Assembly (NCBI RefSeq): GCF_000708265.2
Contig: NZ_JCKI01000001.1
Location: 372,001-436,000, forward strand
Direction of reading: 5' to 3'
DNA from: Pedobacter sp. R20-19
GTDB lineage: Bacteria > Bacteroidota > Bacteroidia > Sphingobacteriales > Sphingobacteriaceae
DNA: 64,000 bases
The notes beneath the pieces were generated by a model. It was given only the letters and a program-made list of their open reading frames with translations, did no database searches and was not told where the DNA came from. Below, in pieces: positions 44,656-54,594 of the stretch. Made by a program: the position numbers and the translations under genes. Every line of letters begins with the position of its first letter. The stretch's first letter is position 1.

Positions 44656-45339
44656 ATGAAAATCAAATTCTTAATATTTTTTCTTCTTATTTCTTTTTCT
44701 GACTTTGCGCAAAAAAAGGCAGTATCTGCAAAGAAACTGGTGGTTGTAAATTCTTATAACCAATACCTGGCGTCAGTAAAAACCAATCCTAATTATGAAT
44801 TGGTTGAAATCAAAAAGGCCATTCCAAACATTACGCTGGATATTCGTTATGCAACGAAGAATAACTTTATGAAGCAGGTGATGTACAAGCAAGCTAGGGC
44901 ATTTGCCCGTAAACCTGTTGTTGCTTCATTGAAGAAAATTCAAATGGAATTAAATAAGAAAGGCTATGGATTAAAAATTTTTGATGGCTATCGGCCTTAT
45001 ATTGTCACTGTAGCGTTTTATAAAAAAGCAAATGATAAAAACTTCGTAGCCAATCCTGCTAAAGGTTCCAAACATAACCGGGGTTGTGCGGTCGACCTTA
45101 CATTGATCAACTTAAAAACAGGTAAAGAGCTTGTGATGCCAACCTCTTATGACAGTTTTTCTGCAGCCGCTGCGGCAAATTATGAACCCGTTACGGCAGA
45201 GGTGAGAAAGAACCGTAAATTCCTGATGACTATCATGAAAAAATATGGCTTAAATGTACTGGAAAACGAATGGTGGCACTATGACTTTGCAGGCTGGCAA
45301 AACTATCCGATCATGGATATTCCTTTTGAAAAACTTTAA
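44656..45339 (+). CDS. M15 family D-Ala-D-Ala dipeptidase (VanX/DdpX-like), secreted
   Basis: 227 residues with signal peptide (LIFFLLISFSDFAQ). VanX-type zinc site: SKHNRGCAVDLTL near 140 (His, Asp) and ENEWWHYDFAGW near 200 (catalytic Glu, third His); GYRPYIVTVAF near 112 supplies the Arg. Hydrolyses D-Ala-D-Ala dipeptide in the periplasm, most likely for peptidoglycan turnover. No vanA/vanH-like genes are near, so resistance is not indicated. Confidence 0.92.
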   Translation: MKIKFLIFFLLISFSDFAQKKAVSAKKLVVVNSYNQYLASVKTNPNYELVEIKKAIPNITLDIRYATKNNFMKQVMYKQARAFARKPVVASLKKIQMELNKKGYGLKIFDGYRPYIVTVAFYKKANDKNFVANPAKGSKHNRGCAVDLTLINLKTGKELVMPTSYDSFSAAAAANYEPVTAEVRKNRKFLMTIMKKYGLNVLENEWWHYDFAGWQNYPIMDIPFEKL

Positions 45340-45415
45340 GTTTGTTGAATAGTCATTGGTCATTAGTTCATTTGTTTGGGTGTTTAAAACTCCATTCCCA
45401 GCTCTCAACTCCATA

Positions 45416-45916
45416 CTACAAATGATGTGGCCTTCCAAACTGATCCATCTTCACTTTAGCCTTGTCATCCTTTATTATTAAGCGAAAAATATAATCGTAA
45501 TCATCTTCAGTGAACATTTCCTTTGGTCTTTTGCCACCAAAAGCTTCAATAATTTCTAGAACCGTATTGGAATGGCCAGCCACTATAACCGTTTTGCCCA
45601 CATAGTTTTTCTTAACGGAATCAACCAATGATTTAGGATCATTATAATTAATCACTTTGGGGATGATGAGTGAATCTAAAGTTTGATGTGTTCTTTTGTA
45701 AGGTGTAGAAAAGGCCACATCAAACTTTGTTTTTTTAAGAAAAGTGGCCAGATCACCAGCCCTGATTTTGCCTTCATCTGATAGGTTAGGATCCTTATCT
45801 TCAGGATTTGTTTTATCTTTTTCAGCATGTCGCACAACCCATACTTCAGTAGTTTGTGCGAAGTTAACTTTAGAAAATATTAAACATAAGAAGAAAAATA
45901 GGAAGAGTTTTTTCAT
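45416..45916 (-). CDS. Secreted histidine phosphatase family protein
   Basis: 166 residues with signal peptide (LFLFFFLCLIFSKVNFAQ). Phosphohistidine site VVRHAEKDK near 30, DVAFSTPYKRTHQT near 77 and VIVAGHSNTVLEII near 115: the RHG, second Arg and second His of the SixA/phosphoglycerate-mutase-like group. Periplasmic phosphatase of unknown substrate. Convergent with the dipeptidase gene. Confidence 0.88.
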   Translation of the reverse strand: MKKLFLFFFLCLIFSKVNFAQTTEVWVVRHAEKDKTNPEDKDPNLSDEGKIRAGDLATFLKKTKFDVAFSTPYKRTHQTLDSLIIPKVINYNDPKSLVDSVKKNYVGKTVIVAGHSNTVLEIIEAFGGKRPKEMFTEDDYDYIFRLIIKDDKAKVKMDQFGRPHHL

Positions 45917-45942
45917 TTTATAAAGATTGAAAAATTTATCAG

Positions 45943-46992
45943 TTAAGAAAATTTTTTTATGGTATTCACCAGATGGTCTATATCTGAAGATTGGTGCCAG
46001 CTACATAATATGACCCGATTGATAGGCATGCTATTTTGGTTAGGGTAAGGAAAGGAGGATATTAAAATTTGATGATTCAAAAGGTGCTGATCAATTTCCT
46101 GGAGATGTGTTAAAAATGCCGGGAAGCCAGGTTCAAAATTCCACTGGTGATTGAGGTGGTTTGTGAATCGATTAATATTATCCTGAAGTTTAGCCCACTC
46201 GCTTTGGTAAATGGGTTGCGCATGAATGAAAGCAAACATACCTGCGGCAGTTGGGGGTGAGGCTCCAACAAATATATTGGTTCTTTTTAACTCTGAAATA
46301 ATTTTTGCAGTACCCAACACTAATCCGGCATCTACACCCAAAGCTTTAGCCATTGAAGCAACAACAACGCTACTGATGTTTTTCTTTTTTGGTAAGGCAG
46401 ATAGCGCACTTAAACCCTGATGATTTATCCCAATGCCATGAGAATCATCAATAATTAAAATGATATTATTCTCCTGGTCAATATGATTTAGAAAGTTAAA
46501 ATCATAAATTTCCGGAATCAGGTTATTCATCGCATTACTAATTAACACCCAGTTTTTTTCAGCTGAAGTATTGATGAACTGAAGGGTTTCTCTGCTCCAG
46601 TTGGTGAAAGTACCGTAAGCTTCGGGTTGTTCATTTATCCAAAGGGAAGGATGTGTATTTGGGGCATAAATTACCTGGCCAAAGGCAGAAAGTTTTTTAA
46701 CGGTTAATTGAGCGGCTAAGTAACCACTTGAAGTGATCAATGCGTCCTGAGCCATGTAACGCTCTGCAGCAACTTTTTCAGCCTCCTGATAGATGCCCAA
46801 TTGAATATTATTGCTGCGGCTGGTGCCATTATTTAAACCAAATCTTTTCAGTCCTTCAAGATATAAATCGCTAAAAGCCTGATGTTGTGGAATCCCCAGA
46901 TAGGCTGTTCCGCCGAAGTACAAATATTTCTCACCACAGATCGTCATTTCGTTCGAAAAGGCTTGATTGAGCATTCTTAATTTCTGGTTCAT
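45943..46992 (-). CDS. Fold-type I aminotransferase / AONS-like PLP enzyme
   Basis: 349 residues, shorter than the 380-400 typical of KBL and BioF. IIDDSHGIGINHQG near 185 and SVVVASMAKALGVDAGLVLG near 222 are the PLP-aspartate and Schiff-base lysine blocks of the alpha-oxoamine synthase group; SNAMNNLIPEIYDF near 160 fits too. It could be a condensing enzyme or a diverged aminotransferase; no biotin, threonine or sphingolipid genes are adjacent. Gap to the phosphatase is 26 bases, so the two may be co-transcribed. Confidence 0.75.
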   Translation of the reverse strand: MNQKLRMLNQAFSNEMTICGEKYLYFGGTAYLGIPQHQAFSDLYLEGLKRFGLNNGTSRSNNIQLGIYQEAEKVAAERYMAQDALITSSGYLAAQLTVKKLSAFGQVIYAPNTHPSLWINEQPEAYGTFTNWSRETLQFINTSAEKNWVLISNAMNNLIPEIYDFNFLNHIDQENNIILIIDDSHGIGINHQGLSALSALPKKKNISSVVVASMAKALGVDAGLVLGTAKIISELKRTNIFVGASPPTAAGMFAFIHAQPIYQSEWAKLQDNINRFTNHLNHQWNFEPGFPAFLTHLQEIDQHLLNHQILISSFPYPNQNSMPINRVILCSWHQSSDIDHLVNTIKKFS

Positions 46993-47046
46993 GACCTGAT
47001 ATTGATTTCGTTAAGGCGCATCATTTGAGACATCATAATTAATATG

Positions 47047-48378
47047 CTAAAACTCATCATGAATATAGGTCATTATCCTCACCATTTCAGCCCTCACTTC
47101 AGCTGTTGGCCTAACGAAATTATTGTTCATGAATGAATAAATATAAGTTTTGCCTTTTTTGGTTAATACATATCCACTTTGATTATGTACACCGCCTAAT
47201 GATCCGGTTTTGCCATAAATAAACGGTTGATCGGTTTTTGGATATGCACTTTTCAAGGTGCCGGATTTACCACCAGCAGGGAGCATATTAAAAAGCTTCT
47301 CCCGGTTATTCACCAGTTTATAGATCGAGTCTAGCAGGTAAACGTTATCACGGGGTGTAAACAAGTTTTGGCGGGACAAACCAGAACCATCCGCCCACTG
47401 TACTTTATCTGGCAAAAAGGATAAGTATTTTTTGGTCACATACTGAATAGCCTTGGTCGTGCTAAGTGTATCTCCGATCTGATTAGAACAAAGCAATAGC
47501 AGGTGTTCAGCTATAAAATTATCGCTAGGTAACATCATGTGTTTCAATACTGAATCCCTTGCTGCACCAAGTAGTGTTTGCGCATCAGCAGGAATTTTCA
47601 TTTTCATCACCCCAACTGGTTTATGCAAAGTATCAGCCAATACCTCAACGGTGGTTTGTATACTGGTTTTATAAGGGTTTTGTTGGTTATAGCCAGGTTT
47701 TATAGCTACAGCCGGATAACTGAAATGGTTCACTAAAAAATCTCTGGTTACCTGAAAATTTCCACTGGTTTTTGTAGAATCAACTTCAAAACAGGACGCA
47801 AAAACTTTAGGCACGATATTGATTTTGTTTGAATTGATATAGGTTGAGGTAACCATATTATCCATGATGGGCATTTCGGTAATCTCTGGCTGATAATAAT
47901 AATCGTAATCATCCCAACTCCAGCCATTGCCAAAAAAAGATCCTGAATATCTGCCCGGAGCAAAAAAGAGCTTTTTGTTACTCTGCTGAAGAAAATGATA
48001 TGCGGATTGATCCTTTATCGCAAATTGTAAAAATGAGGGGTCTCCCGTTCCCCAGAAAATCAGGGAATCGTTTCGTTCCACATACTTTAAGGCAGGCATC
48101 CGTTCAGGCAACATTTGTAAGCTCGCATAAAAAGTGTAAAGTTTGGTGTTGGATGCGGGTGTGAAATATTTATCAGCATCTTTCTGAAAGATCATTTTTT
48201 TGTCTTCCATATTGTACAAAGCAAAACCCACCTCATATTGCTTAATTACCTCAGAATTTTTAAATGTTTTAGCTACTTTTTTTGCAATCATCTGGTCTGT
48301 AGAACAGCCAATTAAGCCTGATGTGATAAAAATTATAACTACTAAAGATAAATAATGGACTTTGGGAATAAACATCAT
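47047..48378 (-). CDS. D-alanyl-D-alanine carboxypeptidase, PBP4/S13 family lipoprotein
   Basis: 443 residues. Lipoprotein signal with lipobox LIGC near 23-26. Penicillin-binding motifs: SxxK in FTPASNTKLYTF near 77, SxN-type in DGSGLSRQN near 330 and KTG in YGKTGSLGG near 405. Residues between the first two motifs hold the extra domain of class C PBPs. Cuts the terminal D-Ala or endopeptide cross-links of peptidoglycan at the membrane. Two adjacent ATGs; the first is given. Confidence 0.9.
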   Translation of the reverse strand: MMFIPKVHYLSLVVIIFITSGLIGCSTDQMIAKKVAKTFKNSEVIKQYEVGFALYNMEDKKMIFQKDADKYFTPASNTKLYTFYASLQMLPERMPALKYVERNDSLIFWGTGDPSFLQFAIKDQSAYHFLQQSNKKLFFAPGRYSGSFFGNGWSWDDYDYYYQPEITEMPIMDNMVTSTYINSNKINIVPKVFASCFEVDSTKTSGNFQVTRDFLVNHFSYPAVAIKPGYNQQNPYKTSIQTTVEVLADTLHKPVGVMKMKIPADAQTLLGAARDSVLKHMMLPSDNFIAEHLLLLCSNQIGDTLSTTKAIQYVTKKYLSFLPDKVQWADGSGLSRQNLFTPRDNVYLLDSIYKLVNNREKLFNMLPAGGKSGTLKSAYPKTDQPFIYGKTGSLGGVHNQSGYVLTKKGKTYIYSFMNNNFVRPTAEVRAEMVRIMTYIHDEF

Positions 48379-48425
48379 GCTGGATTAGAGTGACAATTGC
48401 CAACTAATTTATTAAATTTAATTTA

Positions 48426-49673
48426 ATGTTAACCAAATATGCCATTGTAACCTTTTCAGGATGTCGCAAACTAATCATTTGCCTGATCTGCCTTTTGGCT
48501 TTTATTAAGGGTTACGGGCAGGAATTTGCATTTCCAAAGCATAAATTAAAGCAATCCGTTTCGTTTAAGTGCATTAAAAATCTCATTATTATTCCATTGA
48601 TGGTGAATGGAAAAGGGCCTTATGATTTTGTTCTGGATACAGGGGTTGGGCCTTTAATTATCACAGAACCAGCTATTATTGATTCGCTTGACTTTAGTGC
48701 CATGCGTAAGATCAAGTTATCCGGCCTTGGTGTAGAAAGTGTTGATGCTTATGTTTCGCAAAACGTATCTGCCCAATTAGGGAAAGCAAAAATTAAATAC
48801 ATTCCAACCGCTGTTTTAAAAGAAGATTTATTTAATTTATCAGGCCATTTAGGAATTAAAATTTATGGCTTGATCGGCTTTGACTTCTTCAATAGCTTTA
48901 TTGTAGACGTTCGGTATAGCCATAACAAACTTATTTTTTATGATACAAAGAGTAGAGTAAAATACCGTGGATCAAAAATTCCAATCCTGATTGAAAAACA
49001 AAAGCCATACATTGAAGCACAAGTGTTGATTGATGATACCGTAAAGGTAAAGACCAGGTTGATTATTGATACCGGTGCAAGCCATGCTTTATCTATGGAA
49101 ATGTTAGATAAAGGTGCTTTCCCTGCACCATCTAAAAAGGTAAAAGCAAATTTAGGGATGAGTTTAAGTGGAGAAATCAAAGGTTATGTTGGTCGCATTT
49201 CGAAGTTTTATATCGGCAATTATACATTTGATCAGGTTGTTGCGGGTTTTCCGGATTTTGAATACATATCAAAAAGAATTGACCTGAGTAAACGGAATGG
49301 AAATTTAGGCGGTGAGATTCTGCGGAAATTTGATATCCAATTCAATTATCAGCAAGGTTTTATATCTGTGAAGCCAAATTCCAATCGAAAAAAGCCGTTT
49401 CAACACGATATGGTAGGCATGGTCGTTTACCTGGAGCAGAATGAATTTAAAAGGGTATTAATTGGCGAAGTGGATGAAGGCTCACCCGCCGAAAGGGCTG
49501 GCTTTATGCCTCATGATGAAATTATAGGGATAGATTTTAAACCCATCGAATTCTATACTTTAAATGACATTAATGAACTTTTTAAATCATTGCCAGGCAG
49601 AAGACTCCTTTTCGAAATCTATCGTGATAACCATACTTTATTCAAATTTGTTCAACTGGAAAAAAGAATCTGA
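48426..49673 (+). CDS. Secreted retropepsin-like aspartyl protease with PDZ domain
   Basis: 415 residues with signal peptide (LIICLICLLAFIKGYGQ). Two aspartyl-protease halves: FVLDTGVGPLIITEP near 70 and LIIDTGASHALSM near 215; only the second is a canonical DTGA. A PDZ domain follows at about 320-410 (EVDEGSPAERAGFMPHDEIIGI). This gag-like protease plus PDZ layout is common in Bacteroidota and of unknown substrate. Divergent from the PBP4-like gene by 47 bases. Confidence 0.85.
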   Translation: MLTKYAIVTFSGCRKLIICLICLLAFIKGYGQEFAFPKHKLKQSVSFKCIKNLIIIPLMVNGKGPYDFVLDTGVGPLIITEPAIIDSLDFSAMRKIKLSGLGVESVDAYVSQNVSAQLGKAKIKYIPTAVLKEDLFNLSGHLGIKIYGLIGFDFFNSFIVDVRYSHNKLIFYDTKSRVKYRGSKIPILIEKQKPYIEAQVLIDDTVKVKTRLIIDTGASHALSMEMLDKGAFPAPSKKVKANLGMSLSGEIKGYVGRISKFYIGNYTFDQVVAGFPDFEYISKRIDLSKRNGNLGGEILRKFDIQFNYQQGFISVKPNSNRKKPFQHDMVGMVVYLEQNEFKRVLIGEVDEGSPAERAGFMPHDEIIGIDFKPIEFYTLNDINELFKSLPGRRLLFEIYRDNHTLFKFVQLEKRI

Positions 49674-49759
49674 TTTGACCCGTAATTTTCTAGTTACACG
49701 TTGGATTATGCTGTAACAAGCCTCTAACTTCGGGCTCTATTATATCATATCACACATCA

Positions 49760-52276
49760 ATGAAAAAACAACTTAGCGTACTTGCTTTTGCGGGTATGGT
49801 TGCACTTGGTTTGGCAGGATCAAATTCAGTATACGCACAAAAGAAAAACAAAAAAGGCACCACTAGCCCTGCCGTTCCGGCAACAGCTACTTCGGCAGCA
49901 ATACCAAAAAAAGATGGCATCAAACCATTTGCTGAAATTATTACGGCTAAAGCCATAACCACCAATGGTTTATTTAAAACATACAAGGTTGAGGATAAGT
50001 GGTATTTTGAAATTCCTGATAGTTTAATTAACCGGGAAATGCTGGTGGTTACCCGTTTGGCAAAGTCACCAGTAGGTGTAAAAGTTGGCAATCAGCAATA
50101 TGGCGGGGAAGAATTAAACGAACAGGTTTGGAAATGGGAGCGTAAAGGCAAACAGGTTTATATCCGTGTGCCAAGCTATGCTACAAAAGCAGATCCAAAT
50201 AGTGATATGTATGAGTCGGTTAAAAATTCAAACCTGGATCAGATTTTGGCTGGATTTGAAATTAAAGCCTTAAATAAGGATACTACAGGTGTGGTAATTG
50301 ATGTGACCGATTTTTATAATGGTGATATTATGGCGATTGGTGCTACAGACCAAATCCGTAAGGCATATAAAGTTATTGCATATGATGCAACCCGTTCTTA
50401 CATTGATACCGTTAAAACTTTTCCGATTAATATTGAAGTTAAAACGGCTAAAACTTATAAGGCTGCAGAATCACCAACAGATAACAGTAATGGTGCGGTA
50501 ACATTTGAATTTAATACTTCGATGTTATTATTGCCTAAAACTCCCGTAAAAGCCAGAATTATGGATAGCCGTGTGGGTTACTTTGGGCAATCACAGCTTG
50601 ATTACGGAACTGATGCACAGAAGGCAGAGCGAACAGCTTATATTCACCGCTGGAATTTAGTTCCAAAAGATACTGCTGCGTACATGAGGGGCGAGTTGGT
50701 TGAGCCGGTAAAACCGATTATTATTTACATTGACCCTGCTACACCAAAAAAATGGGTACCCTACTTAATTCAAGGCATTAATGACTGGCAGGCCGGCTTT
50801 GAAGCTGCGGGCTTCAAAAATGCGATTATTGGTAAGCAAGCGCCAACCCCACAAGAAGATCCGCAGTTTAGCGTAGAAGATTCACGGTATTCTGTTGTAC
50901 GTTATTTCGCATCTGATATTGCAAATGCTTATGGGCCTCATGTGAGCGATCCGAGAACCGGGCAGATTTTGGAAACCCACATTGGTTGGTATCATAATGT
51001 GATGAACCTGTTGCGCAACTGGTATTTTGTACAAACTGCAGCAATAAACCCTGATGTACGTAAGGCCAAGTTTTCTGATGCACAAATGGGCGAATTGATT
51101 CGTTTTGTATCATCGCACGAAATTGGTCATACCTTAGGTTTGCCACATAATTTTGGATCGAGTTATGCTTATCCGGTAGATTCATTGCGATCAAAAACCT
51201 TTACAGATAAACATGGAACCGCACCTTCAATTATGGATTATGCCCGTTTCAACTATATTGCCCAACCGGGTGATGGCGTAACAAAATTACACCCACAAAT
51301 TGGTGAGTATGACAAGTGGGCCATTAAATGGGGGTATTCATGGATTCCAGGAAATAAAACAGCCGAGCAGGAAAAGGAAATTTTAAACCAATGGGTGTTA
51401 AAAAATGCAGGCAATCCATTATACTTTTACGGCCGCCAGGGAACAAGCTTAGATCCGCGTTTACAAAGCGAAGATCTGGGCGATAATGCCATGAAAGCCA
51501 GTACTTATGGTATTGCCAACCTGAAACGTATTTTGCCAAATGTAGAAAAATGGACTTACCAGAAAGGAAAGGATTACAGCGATTTAAAAGAAATCTACAA
51601 TGAAATTATTGGTCAGTTTAATCGCTACATGGGGCATGTAACAACAAATGTTGGTGGCTTAAGTGAAAACTTTAAAACGTATGATCAATCAGGTCCTGTT
51701 TATGCCTATCTGCCAAAAGCAAAGCAAAAAGAAGCGGTTACTTTTTTCAATCAGCAATTGTTTACTACCCCTTTATGGCTAATCAGCAATGAACAATTAA
51801 ATAAATTTGATAATGGCGTATTGTTAAACCGCATTAAAGCGGTTCAGACTAATACCTTAGGAAATCTTTTATCTGCGCCACGCCTGGCCCGTTTGCTGGA
51901 TAATGAAACAAAAAACGGACCTGCGAAGGCCTACACTATGCCACAATTATTTACCGATTTAAGAACTTCTGTATTTGCCACAGGCAGAGCCGATGCATTT
52001 AAACGGAATTTGCAGCGTGCATATGTAGATCAATTGGAAAACCTGATGACCAAAGAAGCTGAGCTTCCGGTAGGATTACCAGTTGATTATGCTGCGGGAT
52101 ATGGCTTAACACCAGTTAATGTAGGTTTATCTGATATCAGGCCATTGGTTAGGGCAGAACTGAAATTATTATTAGCCACTACAAAAGCCAGATCAGCTGC
52201 AGGTGATGCGATATCAAAAGCACATTATGAAGATTTGAATATCAGAATCAAAGATATTTTAGATCCAAAAAAATAA
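49760..52276 (+). CDS. Secreted zinc-dependent metalloprotease (DUF5117/DUF4953 type)
   Basis: 838 residues with signal peptide (LAFAGMVALGLAGSNSVYAQ). An N-terminal beta-rich DUF5117-like part (about 50-330) precedes the metalloprotease region with HEIGHTLGLPHNF: His453, Glu454, His457, His463, a metzincin-type HExxHxxGxxH set. The C-terminal part (about 560-830) is helical and DUF4953-like. Secreted peptidase; substrate unknown. A rho-independent terminator lies 82 bases after its stop. Confidence 0.9.
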   Translation: MKKQLSVLAFAGMVALGLAGSNSVYAQKKNKKGTTSPAVPATATSAAIPKKDGIKPFAEIITAKAITTNGLFKTYKVEDKWYFEIPDSLINREMLVVTRLAKSPVGVKVGNQQYGGEELNEQVWKWERKGKQVYIRVPSYATKADPNSDMYESVKNSNLDQILAGFEIKALNKDTTGVVIDVTDFYNGDIMAIGATDQIRKAYKVIAYDATRSYIDTVKTFPINIEVKTAKTYKAAESPTDNSNGAVTFEFNTSMLLLPKTPVKARIMDSRVGYFGQSQLDYGTDAQKAERTAYIHRWNLVPKDTAAYMRGELVEPVKPIIIYIDPATPKKWVPYLIQGINDWQAGFEAAGFKNAIIGKQAPTPQEDPQFSVEDSRYSVVRYFASDIANAYGPHVSDPRTGQILETHIGWYHNVMNLLRNWYFVQTAAINPDVRKAKFSDAQMGELIRFVSSHEIGHTLGLPHNFGSSYAYPVDSLRSKTFTDKHGTAPSIMDYARFNYIAQPGDGVTKLHPQIGEYDKWAIKWGYSWIPGNKTAEQEKEILNQWVLKNAGNPLYFYGRQGTSLDPRLQSEDLGDNAMKASTYGIANLKRILPNVEKWTYQKGKDYSDLKEIYNEIIGQFNRYMGHVTTNVGGLSENFKTYDQSGPVYAYLPKAKQKEAVTFFNQQLFTTPLWLISNEQLNKFDNGVLLNRIKAVQTNTLGNLLSAPRLARLLDNETKNGPAKAYTMPQLFTDLRTSVFATGRADAFKRNLQRAYVDQLENLMTKEAELPVGLPVDYAAGYGLTPVNVGLSDIRPLVRAELKLLLATTKARSAAGDAISKAHYEDLNIRIKDILDPKK

Positions 52277-52357
52277 ATGATTGAATTATTGAATTGGGAT
52301 GTTACTTTGCCAATCATTCTATAATTCACTAATTCAGTCATTCCATCATTCAGAAAG

Positions 52358-52392
52358 CGGAGTCAATCACTAAGTTGGTTACTCCGTTTTTT
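52358..52392 (+). terminator. Terminator after the zinc metalloprotease gene
   Basis: CGGAGTcAA ... TTgGTTACTCCG, a CGGAGT/ACTCCG stem with a partly paired 17-nt interior, followed by TTTTTT. Confidence 0.65.
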
Positions 52393-52473
52393 AGGTTAAT
52401 AAGTTATTATAGAATTATTAATGCCTTAATCTGAGTTTTAACACAATTCATACTTTTACGAAAATTGAATCGT

Positions 52474-53340
52474 ATGTTGAAAAAATCATCCCTTGCCATC
52501 GTTTTATTGCTTTTTGGATTATATAGTATAGCTCAGGAAACAGATTCACTAACAGTAGTTAAAACCAAATGGCAGAAAACCAGGATTGCCAGACAAGTAA
52601 AATTATTCAGGCATCATTTTAACCATCAAAATCTTTTCGGATCAAATGAAAATATTTCTTTTGTCGAGATCAAGAATTCAGGCAGAAAAATAGTTTTTGC
52701 ATTAGGTGCTGAGGAGAAAGAATTAATTACCACCAGCGATTTTGGTGTAAGAGACACCGCAATAGTTGCCATAAACGGTAATTTTTTTGATGTGAAAGAT
52801 GGTGGGTCGGTTGATTATGTTCGCCTTAATGGGAAGATTATTAACACCAACAGGTTAGATAAGAAGGGTAACCGGGCAAAGCATCAACAAGCAGGTGTGG
52901 TAATTGATCATGGAATACTGGCCATTAAAAAGTGGGATGGTTCTGAAGATTGGGAAACAAAATTAACAGCGCAAAATGTTTTGCTAAATGGTCCGTTATT
53001 AAGGTATAATAACCAAAATGAAGTGTTGGACACCACTTCTTTCACTCGCCTTCGCCATCCGAGAACCTGCCTGGGAATTAAACCAAATGGCCGTGTAATT
53101 TTGTTAACAGTTGATGGTAGAAATGAAAATTCGGCAGGTATGAGTTTAATGGAGTTAACAAGTTTTATGAAATGGCTGGGTTGCACCGATGCTATTAATT
53201 TTGATGGTGGCGGCTCCACGACCCTATGGGTTGATGGAATGCCAGATTATGGTGTGGTTAACTATCCATCAGATAATAAAAAATGGGACCATGAAGGGCA
53301 GCGTAAAGTAGCTAATGTGGTGTTGGTTAAAAAGAAATAA
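52474..53340 (+). CDS. Secreted phosphodiester glycosidase (NAGPA-like)
   Basis: 288 residues from the ATG at 52474; a TTG three codons upstream is not needed. Signal peptide SSLAIVLLLFGLYSIAQ. The NAGPA fold shows in IVAINGNFFDVKDGG near 110, NVLLNGPLL near 172, RTCLGIKPNGRVILLTVDGR near 200, and TDAINFDGGGSTTLWV near 245 (the catalytic Asp-Gly-Gly-Gly-Ser block). Family members release a sugar from phosphodiester-linked glycans. Followed after 14 bases by a lipoprotein gene, so an operon is likely. Confidence 0.9.
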   Translation: MLKKSSLAIVLLLFGLYSIAQETDSLTVVKTKWQKTRIARQVKLFRHHFNHQNLFGSNENISFVEIKNSGRKIVFALGAEEKELITTSDFGVRDTAIVAINGNFFDVKDGGSVDYVRLNGKIINTNRLDKKGNRAKHQQAGVVIDHGILAIKKWDGSEDWETKLTAQNVLLNGPLLRYNNQNEVLDTTSFTRLRHPRTCLGIKPNGRVILLTVDGRNENSAGMSLMELTSFMKWLGCTDAINFDGGGSTTLWVDGMPDYGVVNYPSDNKKWDHEGQRKVANVVLVKKK

Positions 53341-53354
53341 TTATTTTAGCGCCA

Positions 53355-54281
53355 ATGATTCAAAATATTCTAAAACTCTTTTTCATCGTATTGATCTTAT
53401 CCGCATGCAATTCGCGGTCTAAAAAAAATGATGCGACTTTAAGAGACTTCAGTTTTGCGCCTGTGAAAGGAATCCGGTTTGAAGAAGTAAAACGTCGATT
53501 TAGCGATAACCTGTCTTTCAATAAAGAAGGTTTTATGCAGGAACCCTCATGGATTATTGAGGTGGCGGCAGAAGATACCATGATGGCCTGGAGTCCACAG
53601 AAGCAAAAAATGCAGAAATTTTATCTACAATATGATCATGGTAACGTTTATAATTTTGCTGAAGAGTTTTTTAAGGTGAAACACATCAGTAAAGATAGCC
53701 TGGTTTTCCAACGCATTCAGGTAGATGGGCGGGTAATTGCCGATGATATCCGTTCGGATGTAAACATGACATTTTATGCGCAGACCTACATCAAAAATAA
53801 ATTGAAAACAACAGCATCAGCCTTGCGGAAACCATCAAAAGCCGACACCTTGTTTATTAAAAAACGATCAGACGAGGTTAATCGTACGGGTACAGCAGCC
53901 TTTGCTGCCAGGGTGCCTGTTCAGTTTATACCGAAGAGCAAGATTGTGAAAGTTGAAAAGTTTAGTACGGTAGATAAACTACAGAAAAGAACAGCGGCTT
54001 ACGATTATATGTTCCCTCAATATCGAATCGAAATTCAACGCGCTTATAAGGATTTTGCCTATGAATGTTTGGCTGTTGTAGACTACACCGGAACAATGAG
54101 AATTGTTAATGTAAATGGTGTTTTGCCTGATGCAGTAGAAGGGAAAAAAAGAATGATGCAGGGCGTAGCAGATATTTATATTAGAAACCTTTTTAATGTT
54201 ATTCCTGGAACTACCCTTGGAATTCCACATAATAGTGAAATTACGGTTATGATTGTGGGTAAGGCAATTAAAAAGCCTTAG
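53355..54281 (+). CDS. Lipoprotein of unknown function paired with the NAGPA-like gene
   Basis: 308 residues. Lipobox LSAC near 17-20 (FFIVLILSACNSRS). Charged, beta/alpha mixed body with no family recognised; FEEVKRRFSDNLSFN near 38 and the end IPGTTLGIPHNSEITVMIVGKAIKKP may help in database searches. Position 14 bases after a secreted glycosidase suggests a shared periplasmic task. Confidence 0.75.
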   Translation: MIQNILKLFFIVLILSACNSRSKKNDATLRDFSFAPVKGIRFEEVKRRFSDNLSFNKEGFMQEPSWIIEVAAEDTMMAWSPQKQKMQKFYLQYDHGNVYNFAEEFFKVKHISKDSLVFQRIQVDGRVIADDIRSDVNMTFYAQTYIKNKLKTTASALRKPSKADTLFIKKRSDEVNRTGTAAFAARVPVQFIPKSKIVKVEKFSTVDKLQKRTAAYDYMFPQYRIEIQRAYKDFAYECLAVVDYTGTMRIVNVNGVLPDAVEGKKRMMQGVADIYIRNLFNVIPGTTLGIPHNSEITVMIVGKAIKKP

Positions 54282-54385
54282 TAATCTGGTGTTTACAAAA
54301 TTTTAACGTTAAAAAAATGTTAAAATTTATTTTGATTTTAAAAATTAAAACTTACCTTGCAGACTTAATTTTAATATTTAATACA

Positions 54386-54577
54386 ATGCAAGAAGGCACA
54401 GTAAAATTCTTCAATGTAACTAAAGGTTTTGGCTTTATCGTACCTGCTAACGGCGATAGCGAAATTTTTGTTCATTCAACAGGTCTTATCGACGAAATCC
54501 GTGAAAACGACAAAGTACAGTACGAAGTTGCTAACGGTAAAAAAGGCTTAAATGCCGTTAATGTGAAAGTAATTTAA
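54386..54577 (+). CDS. Cold-shock domain protein (CspA family)
   Basis: 63 residues from the ATG at 54386 (MQEGTVKFFNVTKGFGFI); a longer upstream frame is AT-rich spacer and rejected. RNP1 KGFGFIVP and RNP2 EIFVHSTGL motifs mark the single-stranded nucleic acid binding cold-shock fold. RNA chaperone. It has a long AT-rich leader, often used for temperature control in csp genes, and a strong terminator. Confidence 0.95.
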   Translation: MQEGTVKFFNVTKGFGFIVPANGDSEIFVHSTGLIDEIRENDKVQYEVANGKKGLNAVNVKVI

Positions 54578-54594
54578 TTTATTATCATATTTAC

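Noticed and set aside
44656..45339. Vancomycin resistance function for the VanX-like dipeptidase
   Set aside because: No VanA-type ligase or VanH-type dehydrogenase is near; chromosomal DdpX-like enzymes of peptidoglycan turnover fit better.
54317..54385. 23-codon extension of the cold-shock protein
   Set aside because: Cold-shock proteins start at the MxxGTVKFF block; the extension translates AT-rich leader.
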